NCBI RefSeq assembly: GCF_000002985.6
Contig: NC_003283.11
Coordinates: forward strand, 13,640,001-13,704,000
Reading direction: 5' to 3'
DNA: 64,000 nt
From: Caenorhabditis elegans
Lineage: Eukaryota > Nematoda > Chromadorea > Rhabditida > Rhabditidae
Positions 1-10,811 of the stretch are shown piece by piece; within the stretch, counting starts at the first letter, position 1, and every line of letters starts with the position of its first letter. The notes under the pieces are model-generated. The model was not told the origin of the DNA, did no database searches, and worked only from the letters and a program-made list of their open reading frames with translations. Made by a program: the position numbers and the translations under genes.

Positions 1-213
1 ATGATATAAATATTTTAAAAAACACACTGTAATAATCTATGGTTTTACTAGCTTTTGCTAATTATCAGTGACTTTCTGTCGCTCTGCCGTGAGTCTGAGT
101 CTAAAAATTGAAATTTTCCCAGACATAAAAAAAACGTTAAGCTATTGTAACATTTAAAAAGTTGTTATTTTTCTCTTAAAACTTCCTAACTTTTTTTTAG
201 GTGGTTTCCGATA
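1..213. other. Unique AT-rich sequence left of the satellite
   Basis: This is non-repetitive AT-rich DNA before the satellite array begins. I see no exon with coding character and no RNA gene. A tract of T residues followed by AG lies at about 191-200, which is acceptor-like, but nothing coding follows because the satellite starts at once. Confidence 0.5.
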
Positions 214-3200
214 GGAAAAATTTCGTGGCGAAAAAATTTTGCTGCTGAAAAATTTCGCCGCGGAAAAATTTTGCTGTTGAAAAATTTTGCTGCTGAAAAA
301 TTTCGTGGCGGAAAAATTTTCCTGGTGAAAAATTTCGCCGCGGAAAAATTTTGCTGCTAAAAAATTTTGCTGCGGAAAAATTTTGCTGCTGAAAAATTTC
401 GTCGCGGAAAAATTTCGCCGCGGAAAAATTTTGCTGTTGAAAAATTTTGCTGCTGAAAAATTTCATGGCGGAAAAATTTTGCTGTTGAAAAATTTTGCTG
501 CTGAAAAATTTCGTGGCGGAAAAATTTTCCTGGTGAAAAATTTCGCCGCGGAAAAATTTTGCTGCTAAAAAATTTCACGCGGAAAAATTTTGCTGCTGAA
601 AAATTTCGTCGCGGAAAAATTTCGCCGCGGAAAAATTTTGCTGTTGAAAAATTTTGCTGCTGAAAAATTTCATGGCGGAAAAATTTTCCTGGTGAAAAAT
701 TTCGCCGCGGAAAAATTTTGCTGCTAAAAAATTTCACGCGGAAAAATTTTGCTGTTGAAAAATTTTGCTGCTGAAAAATTTCGCCGGGGAAAAACTTTGC
801 TGCTGAAAAATTTTGCTGCGGAAAAATTTTGCTGCGGAAAAATTTTGCCGCGGAAAAATTTCGCTGTTGAAAAATTTTGCTGCTGAAAAATTTCGTCGCG
901 AAAAAATTTGCTGCGGAAAAATTTCGCGGCGGAAAAATTTCGCTGCTGAAAAATTTTGCTGCTGAAAAATTTCGTCGCGGAAAAATTTTGCTGCGGAAAA
1001 ATTTTGCCGCGGAAAAATTTTGCTGCTGAAAAATTTCGTGGCGGAAAAATTTTCCTGGTGAAAAATTTCGTGGCGAAAAAATTTTGCTGCTGAAAAATTT
1101 CGCCGCGGAAAAATTTTGCTGTTGAAAAATTTTGCTGCTGAAAAATTTCGTGGCGGAAAAATTTTCCTGGTGAAAAATTTCGCCGCGGGAAAATTTTGCT
1201 GCTAAAAAATTTCACGCGGAAAAATTTTGCTGTTGAAAAATTTTGCTGCTGAAAAATTTCGTGGCGGAAAAATTTTCCTGGTGAAAAATTTCGCCGCGGG
1301 AAAATTTTGCTGCTAAAAAATTTCACGCGGAAAAATTTTGCTGTTGAAAAATTTTGCTGCGGAAAAATTTTGCCGCGGAAAAATTTTGCTGTTGAAAAAA
1401 TTTGCTGCGGAAAAATTTTGCGGCGGAAAAATTTTGCTGCTGAAAAATTTTGCTGCTGAAAAATTTCGTGGCGGAAAAATTTTCCTGGTGAAAAATTTCG
1501 TGGCGGAAAAATTTCGCCGCGGAAAAATTTTGCTGTTGAAAAATTTTGCTGCTGAAAAATTTCGTGGCGGAAAAATTTTGCTGTTGAAAAATTTTGCTGC
1601 TGAAAAATTTCGTGGCGGAAAAATTTTCCCGGTGAAAAATTTCGCCGCGGAAAAATTTTGCTGCTGAAAAATTTCGTCGCGGAAAATTTTGCTGCGGAAA
1701 AATTTTGCCGCGGAAAAATTTTGCTGCTGAAAAATTTCGTGGCGGAAAAATTTTCCTGGTGAAAAATTTCGCCGCGGAAAAATTTTGCTGCTAAAAAATT
1801 TCACGCGGAAAAAATTTGCTGTTGAAAAATTTTGCTGCTGAAAAATTTCGCAGGGGAAAAATTTTGCTGCTGAAAAATTTCGTGGCGAAAAAATTTTGCT
1901 GCTGAAAAATTTCACGCGGAAAATTTTTGCTGTTGAAAAAAAAAATTTTGCTGCTGAAAAATTTCGTCGCGGAAAAATTTCACCGCGGAAAAATTTTGCT
2001 GCTGAAAAATTTCGCCGGGGAAAAATTTTGCTGCTGAACAATTTCGTCGCGGAAAAATTTCGCCGCGGAAAAATTTTGCTGTTGAAAAATTTTGCTGCTG
2101 AAAAATTTCGTCGCGAAAAAATTTGCTGCGGAAAAATTTTGCGGCGGAAAAATTTTGCTGCTGAAAAATTTTGCTGCTGAAAAATTTCGTGGCGGAAAAA
2201 TTTTCCTGGTGAAAAATTTCGTGGCGGAAAAATTTCGCCGCGGAAAAATTTTGCTGTTGAAAAATTTTGCTGCTGAAAAATTTCGTGGCGGAAAAATTTT
2301 GCTGTTGAAAAATTTTGCTGCTGAAAAATTTCGTGGCGGAAAAATTTTCCTGGTGAAAAATTTCGCCGCGGAAAAATTTTGCTGCTGAAAAATTTCGTCG
2401 CGGAAAAATTTTGCTGCGGAAAAATTTTGCCGCGGAAAAATTTTGCTGCTGAAAAATTTCGTGGCGGAAAAATTTTCCTGGTGAAAAATTTCGCCGCGGA
2501 AAAATTTTGCTGCTAAAAAATTTCACGCGGAAAAAATTTGCTGTTGAAAAATTTTGCTGCTGAAAAATTTCGCAGGGGAAAAATTTTGCTGCTGAAAAAT
2601 TTCGTGGCGGAAAAATTTTCCTGGTGAAAAATTTCGCCGCGGGAAAATTTTGCTGTTGAAAAATTTTGCTGCGGAAAAATTTTGCCGCGGAAAAATTTTG
2701 CTGCTGAAAAATTTCGTCGCGGAAAAATTTCGCCGCGGAAAAATTTTGCTGTTGAAAAATTTTGCTGCTGAAAAATTTCGTGGCGGAAAAATTTTGCGGC
2801 GGAAAAATTTTGCTGCTGAAAAATTTTGCTGCTGAAAAATTTCGTGGCGGAAAAATTTCCCTGCTGAAAAATTTCGTGGCGGAAAAATTTTCCTGGTGAA
2901 AAATTTCGCCGCGGAAAAATTTTGCTGCTGAAAAATTTCGTCGCGGAAAAATTTTGCTGCGGAAAAATTTTGCTGCTGAAAAATTTCGTGGCGGAAAAAT
3001 TTTCCTGGTGAAAAATTTCGCCGCGGAAAAATTTTGCTGCTAAAAAATTTCACGCGGAAAAAATTTGCTGTTGAAAAATTTTGCTGCTGAAAAATTTCGC
3101 AGGGGAAAAATTTTGCTGCTGAAAAATTTCGTGGCGAAAAAATTTTGCTGCTGAAAAATTTCACGCGGAAAATTTTTGCTGTTGAAAAAAAAAATTTTGC

Positions 3201-6200
3201 TGCTGAAAAATTTCGTCGCGGAAAAATTTCGCCGCGGAAAAATTTTGCTGTTGAAAAATTTTGCTGAAAAATTTCGTCGCGAAAAATTTTGCTGCTGAAA
3301 AATTTCGCCGCGGAAAAATTTTGCTGTTGAAAAATTTTGCTGCTGAAAAATTTCGTCGCGAAAAAATTTGCTGCGGAAAAATTTTGCGGCGGAAAAATTT
3401 TGCTGCTGAAAAATTTTGCTGCTAAAAAATTTCACGCGGAAAAAATTTGCTGTTGAAAAATTTTGCTGCTGAAAAATTTCGCAGGGGAAAAATTTTGCTG
3501 CTGAAAAATTTCGTCGCGGAAAAATTTCGCCGCGGAAAAATTTTGCTGTTGAAAAATTTTGCTGCTGAAAAATTTCGTCGCGAAAAAATTTGCTGCGGAA
3601 AAATTTTGCGGCGGAAAAATTTTGCTGCTGAAAAATTTTGCTGCTGAAAAATTTCGTCGCGGAAAAATTTTGCTGCGGAAAAATTTTGCCGCGGAAAAAT
3701 TTTGCTGCTGAAAAATTTCGCCGGGGAAAAATTTTGCTGCTGAAAAATTTCACGCGGAAAAATTTTGCTGTTGAAAAATTTTGCTGCTGAAAAATTTCGC
3801 CGCGGGAAAATTTTGCTGTTGAAAAATTTTGCTGCTGAAAAATTTCGTCGCGGAAAAATTTCGCCGCGGAAAAATTTTGCTGTTGAAAAATTTTGCTGCT
3901 GAAAAATTTCGTGGCGGAAAAATTTTGCGGCGGAAAAATTTTGCTGCGGAAAAATTTTGCTGCTGAAAAATTTCGTGGCGGAAAAATTTTCCTGGTGAAA
4001 AATTTCGTGGCGGAAAAATTTCGCCGCGGAAAAATTTTGCTGTTGAAAAATTTTGCTGCTGAAAAATTTCGTGGCGGAAAAATTTTGCTGTTGAAAAATT
4101 TTGCTGCTGAAAAATTTCGTGGCGGAAAAATTTTCCTGGTGAAAAATTTCGCCGCGGAAAAATTTTGCTGCTGAAAAATTTCGTCGCGGAAAAATTTTGC
4201 TGCGGAAAAATTTTGCTGCTGAAAAATTTCGTGGCGGAAAAATTTTCCTGGTGAAAAATTTCGCCGCGGAAAAATTTTGCTGCTAAAAAATTTCACGCGG
4301 AAAAAATTTGCTGTTGAAAAATTTTGCTGCTGAAAAATTTCGCAGGGGAAAAATTTTGCTGCTGAAAAATTTCGTGGCGGAAAAATTTTCCTGGTGAAAA
4401 ATCTCGCCGCGGAAAAATTTTGCTGCTCAAAAATTTCACGCGGAAAAATTTTGCTGCTGAAAAATTTCGTCGCGGAAAAATTTCGCCGTCGGAAAAATTT
4501 TGCTGTCGAAAAATTTTGCTGCTGAAAAATTTCATGGCGGAAAAATTTTCCTGGTGAAAAATTTCGCCGCGGAAAAATTTTGCTGCTAAAAAATTTCACG
4601 CGGAAAAATTTTGCTGTTGAAAAATTTTGCTGCTGAAAAATTTCGCCGGGGAAAAACTTTGCTGCTGAAAAATTTTGCTGCGGAAAAATTTTGCTGCGGA
4701 AAAATTTTGCCGCGGAAAAATTTTGCTGTTGAAAAATTTTGCTGCTGAAAAATTTCGTCGCGAAAAAATTTGCTGCGGAAAAATTTTGCGGCGGAAAAAT
4801 TTTGCTGCTGAAAAATTTTGCTGCTGAAAAATTTCGTCGCGGAAAAATTTTGCTGCGGAAAAATTTTGCCGCGGAAAAATTTTGCTGCTGAAAAATTTTG
4901 CTGCGGAAAAATTTTGCCGCGGAAAAATTTTGCTGCTGAAAAATTTCGTGGCGGAAAAATTTTCCTGGTGAAAAATTTCGTGGCGAAAAAATTTTGCTGC
5001 TGAAAAATTTCGCCGCGGAAAAATTTCGCTGTTGAAAAATTTTGCTGCTGAAAAATCTCGTCGCGAAAAAATTTGCTGCGGAAAAATTTTGCCGCGGAAA
5101 AATTTTGCTGCTGAAAAATTTTGCTGCTGAAAAATTTCGTCGCGGAAAAATTTCGCTGCGGAAAAATTTTGCCGCGGAAAAATTTCGCTGCTGAAAAATT
5201 TTGCTGCGGAAAAATTTCGCCGCGGAAAAATTTTGCTGCTGAAAAATTTCGTGGCGGAAAAATTTCCTGGTGAAAAATTTCGTGGCGAAGAAATTTTGCT
5301 GCTGACAAATCTCGCCGCGGAAAAATTTTGCTGTTGAAAAATTTTGCTGCTGAAAAATTTCGTGGCGGAAAAATTTTCCTGGTGAAAAATTTCGCCGCGG
5401 AAAAATTTTGCTGCTAAAACATTTCACGCGGAAAAATTTTGCTGTTGAAAAATTTTGCTGCTGAAAAATTTCGCCGGGGAAAAACTTTGCTGCTGAAAAA
5501 TTTTGCTGCGGAAAAATTTTGCTGCGGAAAAATTTCGCCGCGGAAAAATTTTGCTGTTGAAAAATTTTGCTGCTGAAAAATTTCGTCGCGAAAAAATTTG
5601 CTGCGGAAAAATTTTGCGGCGGAAAAATTTTGCTGCTGAAAAATTTTGCTGCTGAAAAATTTCGTCGCGGAAAAATTTTGCTGCGGAAAAATTTTGCCGC
5701 GGAAAAATTTTGCTGCTGAAAAATTTCGCCGGGGAAAAATTTTGCTGCTGAAAAATTTCACGCGGAAAAATTTTGCTGTTGAAAAATTTTGCTGCTGAAA
5801 AATTTCGCCGCGGGAAAATTTTGCTGTTGAAAAATTTTGCTGCTGAAAAATTTCGCCGCGGAAAAATTTTGCTGCTGCAAGCGCGCAGGTAAGCCCGCGC
5901 CTGCATTTGCGCTCGTGCTCGGGCTCCCGCCTGCGCCCGCTCCCGCGCCCGCGTATATAAATTTACATTTATATTTCAATTTACATTTAAATTTCAATTT
6001 CAATTTCAATTTCAATTTAAATTTAAATTTAAATTTAAATTTAAATTTAAATATAAATTTAGATTGAAAATTAACACGCGACGCGCACGCGGGCGCGGGC
6101 GCGGGCACGAGCACGAGCGCAAATGCCGGCGCGGGTTCAGGCGGGGCCCGAGCACGAGCGCAAATGCCGGCGCGGGCTTGCTCGAGCGCTTGCAGCGGAG

Positions 6201-6709
6201 AACTTTTTTCGCGTCGAAATTTTCCAGCAGCAAAATTTCGTCGCGGAAAAATTTTGCTGCCGGAAAATTTCGTGGCGGAAAAATTTCGCTGCGGAAAAAT
6301 TTTGCGGCGGAAAAATTTTGCTGCTGAAAAATTTCGTCGCGGAAAAATTTTGCTGCGGAAAAATTTCGTCGCGGAAAAATTTTGCTGCGGAAAAATTTCG
6401 TGGCGAAAAAATTTTGCTGCTGAAAAATTTCGCCGCGGAAAAATTTTGCTGCTAAAAAATTTTGCTGCTGAAAAATTTCGTCGCGGAAAAATTTTGCTGC
6501 TGCACAATTTTGCCGCGGAAAAATTTTGCTGCGGTAAAATTTCGTCGCGGAAAAATTTTGCTGCGGAAAAATTTTGCTGCTGCACAATTTTGCCGCGGAA
6601 AAATTTTGCTGCTGCACAATTTCGACGCGGAAAAATTTTGCTGCGGAAAAATTTCGACGCGGAAAAATTTTGCTGCCGGAAAATTTCGTGGCGGAAAAAT
6701 TTCGCTGCT
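214..6709. repeat. Satellite array, 16-bp unit GAAAAATTTYGYYGCK
   Basis: About 6.5 kb is filled with tandem 16-bp units, each an A5T3-4 block followed by a short GC-rich block. Common versions are GAAAAATTTCGCCGCG, GAAAAATTTTGCTGCT, GAAAAATTTCGTGGCG and GAAAAATTTTCCTGGT. A 15-bp version with CACGCG recurs next to a TAAAAAAT junction. The units fall into a repeated order of about 110 bp (CGTGGCG, CCTGGT, CGCCGCG, GCTGCTA, CACGCG, GCTGTT, GCTGCT) seen for example near 290, 500, 1140, 1250, 1730, 2450 and 2990, which points to higher-order amplification. The array resumes after an unrelated island at 5877-6205. Long open frames on the minus strand (for example 3040-5427) are a by-product of the repeat and are not called as genes. 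Confidence 0.95.
5877..6205. repeat. GC-rich inverted repeat with ATTTAAATTT core inside the satellite
   Basis: A non-satellite island interrupts the array. Its left arm (about 5877-5950) and right arm (about 6070-6205) are GC-rich and inversely matching: both hold the string GCATTTGCGCTCGTGCTCGG or its complement, and the outer ends match as GCTGCAAGCGC and its complement. The right arm carries the complement twice, as a 41-bp direct duplication (6109 and 6150). The centre (about 5955-6060) is a run of ATTTCAATTT and TTTAAA repeats, itself nearly palindromic. The satellite continues in the same orientation on both sides, so the island looks inserted into the array. Confidence 0.85.
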
Positions 6710-6725
6710 GTCTCGTCTACTTGCG

Positions 6726-6842
6726 GAAAAAATCGAACCGGCGAGAAAAATCTAACCGGCGGAGGAAACCAAACCGGCGGGAAAAATCGAATCGGCGGGA
6801 AAAATCAAACCGGCGAGAAAAATCAAAGCGGCGGTGAAAATC
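6726..6842. repeat. Minisatellite, about 18-bp unit with CCGGCGRGAAAAATC
   Basis: Six diverged copies of a unit of the form AAAAATCNAACCGGCGRG follow the main satellite directly. It shares the pattern of an A5 block plus a GC block with the 16-bp satellite but differs in unit length and GC core, so it may be a divergent relative. Confidence 0.8.
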
Positions 6843-6965
6843 TATATTCGTTCATTTTTTCACATTGAAAACTTTTGAAAATTTTAATTATGTTTATTAA
6901 GAATACAATTAAAAAAAAACGAAAAATTATCAGAGAAAAAGAAAAAAATTAAGTTTTGTATTCTC

Positions 6966-7290
6966 CATCCATCCATCCCGATCCTTCGCCATCGCTTTCG
7001 TCGGCGCTCTGTAAAAAGTCGGTTTAGCTGAAGCATCATTCAATCTGCTCTTACCATTTTCCGAATACTCGGATTCCTTCTTTCGATCGTCGCTTTGTCC
7101 CGATCCATTCCTCTCGATCCTTCCGATCCATCCATCCCGATCCTTCGCCATCGCTTTCGTCGGCGCTCTGTAAAAAGTCGGTTTAGCTGAAGCATCATTC
7201 AAATCTGCTTCTACCATTTTCCGAATAATCGGATTCCCTCTTCCCATCGTCGTTCCGTCCCGATCCATCCATCCCGATCCATCCGTCGTC
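6966..7290. repeat. Tandem duplication, about 162-bp unit
   Basis: A segment containing CATCGCTTTCGTCGGCGCTC, GTAAAAAGTCGGTTTAGCTG and AAGCATCATTCAA occurs at about 6985-7065 and again at about 7147-7227, offset 162 bp, with a few substitutions and one inserted base. The copies are flanked by CGATCC-rich DNA. Minus-strand open frames here read the same peptide twice; I take them as repeat artefacts. Confidence 0.85.
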
Positions 7291-7545
7291 GTCGTCGTCG
7301 TCCCGTGTTGTCCCGATTACATCCCTATCCATCCCGATCCCGATCCATCCCGATCCCAATCCATCCCGATCCCGATCCCGATCCCGATCCCGATCCCGAT
7401 CCATCCCGATCCATCCCGATCCTTCGTCGTCGTCGTCGTCGTCGTCGTCGTCTCGTCGTCGTCGTCGCGTTGTCCCGATCCATCCCGATTCCATCCCGAT
7501 CCATCCGTCCAGTCCTTCGTCGTCGTCGTCAATCCATCCAGCTCA
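7255..7545. repeat. CGATCC and CGT microsatellites
   Basis: Alternating blocks of CCCGAT/CCATCCCGAT and runs of CGT (about 7282-7302, 7424-7466, 7518-7530). Translation gives Asp-Arg or Ser-Arg-Pro strings on both strands, which is low-complexity and not evidence of a gene. Confidence 0.9.
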
Positions 7546-7815
7546 AATCCATCCTGTCCGCTGATCCTGCTTGTTCCTTGGATTCCATCGTTCCATCTCC
7601 ATTGATCCATTGTCGTTCGAGATCTTATGAGGTGAGATCTCGATTCAACTCCAGACTGTCGCCACCGGTTTCTTCCTTCCGTCGTTGTTCGTTCCATTTT
7701 GAAATCTGTAAAAATTATTCGTTTTGGGAAGGAAATTCCTCACACGGGTCGCCTATTCAAAAAGTTTGCCTCTGGGAAGTAGTAGAGCACGCGGTCAGCT
7801 CTCCTCCTCTCCATT

Positions 7816-7880
7816 AGAAGGCCTCTTTGGCCTCCTGGGAAAAAGCCTCCTGGGAAAAAGCCTTATGGGAAAAAGCCAGA
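7816..7880. repeat. Short tandem repeat, about 15-bp GCCTCCTGGGAAAAA
   Basis: Three to four copies of a 15-bp unit ending in GGGAAAAA lie directly left of the foldback at 7893-8027. Confidence 0.75.
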
Positions 7881-7892
7881 ATGGAGGGGGGA

Positions 7893-8027
7893 GGGGGTTC
7901 ATTCGGTCGGGGTATTCCGGATTGGCCCCGCCCACAGAACTGTGCCTTGAAAATTTTTGAAACCGCTTTGCAAGGTACAGTTCTGTGGGCGGGGGCAATC
8001 CGGAATACCCCGACCGAATGAATCCCC
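7893..8027. repeat. Foldback element with about 56-bp arms
   Basis: Left arm (about 7893-7948) and right arm (about 7972-8027) are near-perfect inverted copies. Both contain CATTCGGTCGGGGTATTCCG or its complement and the complementary pair CCACAGAACTGT / ACAGTTCTGTGG. A spacer of only about 23 bp separates them. This is typical of a MITE-like foldback or a hairpin able to make dsRNA. No transposase is visible. Confidence 0.9.
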
Positions 8028-8532
8028 CCAAAACTTTTGGAACTTATGAGAGCTTTTATTTCAAAAATTTTATTTCAGAAACATTATTTAAAAGAAAATA
8101 AAAATTCGGTTTCGGCAAAAATAATGATTCCAATTTTTGGGATCTTTTTGTAAACGAAATTTCTAATTTCTGAATCAAAAATTTTGAAAATTTAGAAATA
8201 AAATCTTACGTACTTCTCGTCGTCGTCCTCTTCGTCCTCTGTTGCTTCGTGTTGATGTAGTTGGTGGCGACAGTTTTGAATAGGAGTTGCTTCTTCAAGT
8301 GATGCCCTATACCGTTAGGACTGCACAAATCACTCAATAAACCCCCTATATGGCAAAACCACCCGATAAGGCACAACATCGGTTCTACATTGTTCATTTA
8401 GGATCAGAAGTACTAGCTTCCGTATTGGTCAATTAGCCTTTATTCACTACCTCTGAGTACGGTATAAGAAAAGCTTAAGCCTCAATCTACGATCTTCCGT
8501 TTTAGACAGTTGTCTAAAAGGTGTAATATTTG

Positions 8533-8707
8533 AACTTCTGTTTGTAGAAGTTTAACTTCTGTTTGTAGAAGTTTAATATTAATAACAAAGTGTTATTAAT
8601 AACAGAGAGTTGTTTTTAGAAGTTTAGATAAATTCACTAACTTCTGTTCGGAAAAGACTAATTTGCTAATACTATAAGAACTAGGAAACTTCTGCCCTTA
8701 GAAGTTT
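8533..8707. repeat. Cluster of small hairpins with AACTTCT / AGAAGTT arms
   Basis: Two adjacent copies of AACTTCTGTTTGTAGAAGTT (8533-8552 and 8554-8573) are each self-complementary. A third, with a different loop and AAACTTCT/AGAAGTTT arms, lies at 8686-8707. Between them is a perfect 10-bp hairpin ATTAATAACA-AAG-TGTTATTAAT (8578-8600). Confidence 0.75.
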
Positions 8708-9963
8708 CAGACTATGATACTACGAGTGCTCTATCTATGTGAGAATTGGAAAATGGGAGTGGGAAGTTTAAAAAAGTTGGAAAGAGAAAGGGGGTAAAAG
8801 GAGGAAAAAGGAAGAAAAAGGAGACAAAAAATCCTCCGATCGTTGAGCAACGGCAGGCCACTGAGGTTCCCATTGAGTCCAAATGCCCAATTGTTGCCAA
8901 TTGTTCCAATTGTTCCAAGCACACGACTGCTGTTCCGGTGATAAAGGAGATGGCGAGCTGCACGAAGTGTTCCCTGATTTAAATAAGTTAAATGTACAAT
9001 TAAACTTCCTTCCAATTATGATATCTTCTGACGACATCGGTTTGCATTCAGTTGAGCTTCTTTGAATCATCATTGACATCACCAAGACATGGGAGGAAAA
9101 GTGGGAGAAAACCTAAATAAAAGTTAAACCATCCGAGTTGGTACATCCAACATCGCCATTTGAATTACATATTTCACTTGACACATCTGTTACTTGATAG
9201 AAGCTGCTGTCCCAGTTTCCGGTGTAGTGAGGCAGCTGAAATAATATTCAAAAAACTACCCTGCTACTAGCAAAAATTGCTATTCGATCGAGACGAGTTG
9301 TTGCAAATCCAGTTGTTGCAGATTAGGCGCAGCACGAGATAACTGTTCCAATAACAGTTCCAAAACAAAATCCATCGTCGATCCATCTATCCATCGATTT
9401 TACAACGGGAGGGGGGGAGGGGAAAGAAAAGGGGAAAGGGAGATAGAAAAAGGGAAAAGGGAATGAGAAGTTTAAAAAAATCACTAGAAGAGCACTCAAA
9501 AAGACTTTTAAAGATAAGAAGAGTTCAACTCTTCTTGTTTTTTTTTGGGAAAAATTAATTTAACTCAGCTTAGTTAAGATTTAGATCGAGAATCCTCTTC
9601 AAACTTTTCAACTCAGGATAAAAAAAGAATTAAGTAGCAAAACCAACTAAAGGACCTAGCGTCGTTTTCCTTAACTGATCCACAGAACACGAGTCCCTAA
9701 GTTGCGCCTAGTGCAAGCACCCTAATCAGATGGAATCACCAGGTTCGCTATATGGCAGAGTGACTCGTACTCACAAGAAGGGGGGGTAAGCAAAAAAATG
9801 AATGAGAGAAAATGATTGAGTCGGGTTGGGACACTCGGCCTTGCAAACGCGGCGTTTTCCGAGAGCATTTTGGGAAGATCGATCGATAGGTTTCGCTTTC
9901 CTTTGAGCTGTGTAGGGACATTGTCACGTACACAGACACACTGTTTCTAGGATGATCTATAGA

Positions 9964-9997
9964 TCTCTCCTCTCTGTCTCTCTCTCTCTCTCTCTAT
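9964..9997. repeat. (CT)n microsatellite
   Basis: An almost uninterrupted CT dinucleotide run in gene-free DNA. Confidence 0.9.
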
Positions 9998-10811
9998 TGC
10001 TCTAGGGAGACTATATCGACTGGTATCGCTTTCCTTTGAGTAGTTGAGCGGTGTTGCCTGCAGATGGTTGCCTCTGGGAAGATATGTTATTGAAAAGACC
10101 CTAATGGTGCGAGAGGTAGCTAGGAATGCGATGAGTTCCTTCTTTTTTTCACACAATTTTTCGATGTTACTTTGGTAATTTTTGATACGGAATTTTCATT
10201 CGAAAAAATAATTTTTCCAGGTTACTTTTTCTGATGATTCTTCAGTGTTGCTGAATTCATAAACTGTTAAGATTTATAAAACTTTTTAATTACCAAATTT
10301 CATATTCACGACCAAAACATATACATTGTGTGAGATGAGAAAATTGGTGCAACAAAACTGTATGTACAAGCATTCAACTGCAATGTACATATTTTGAGAG
10401 TCGAAACAAAAAATCAGGGAAAAAAACATTAATAATTATAATAAAAAAAGGTTGAAGGCGGTGCGGTAGAGAAAGCGAATATAATAAATGCATTGAACTC
10501 TGATAACAAAAAAAACGAGCAAAAAAAAGAACGAGAAAACAAAGGGAGTTTTTGGAAAAAAAAACCGAGTTTTGTAGGAGAATGGGAAGAAATGAGAATA
10601 TCGGGTGTTTAGATACTTAACAAAGGAAACATATAAAATTGACTAGGTTGAGCAATGAGACTTTGGTAATTCCAATGGAAAGCAAAAAAATAAAAAGAAC
10701 TGAAAAGAGATATTATAATTTTAGTGGGGGTCATCATAGAGATCTCCAAAAATGATTTTTGTGGAATACAGTAAGGGAATGTGATTGTTGCTGGCATCAA
10801 AAAGGGATCTT

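Larger units (their letters stand above)
8028..10811. other. Intergenic region right of the satellite block
   Basis: No gene can be supported here. Contents: a run of small AACTTCT...AGAAGTT hairpins (8533-8707), purine-rich stretches near 8740-8830 and 9405-9490, a (CT)n tract at 9964-9997, and two short related strings CGCTTTCCTTTGAG near 9893 and 10029. Short open frames are present but have no coding character or splice context. The last 250 bp is probably the lpin-1 3' UTR and flank. Confidence 0.5.

Noticed and set aside
197..6600. Dozens of long open frames with KFF/QQQNFSAA or KNFAAEKF peptides on both strands
   Set aside because: They are the 16-bp satellite read through its three frames; no start context, splice sites or non-repeat coding sequence.
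7195..7817. Open frames rich in Asp-Arg or Ser-Arg-Pro
   Set aside because: They are translations of CGATCC and CGT microsatellites on both strands.
7724..8031. Overlapping plus and minus frames of about 78 codons
   Set aside because: They mirror each other because they lie in the foldback at 7893-8027.
8200..10160. Possible LTR-retrotransposon remnant
   Set aside because: No pair of direct terminal repeats, primer-binding site or polymerase-like peptide could be found by eye.
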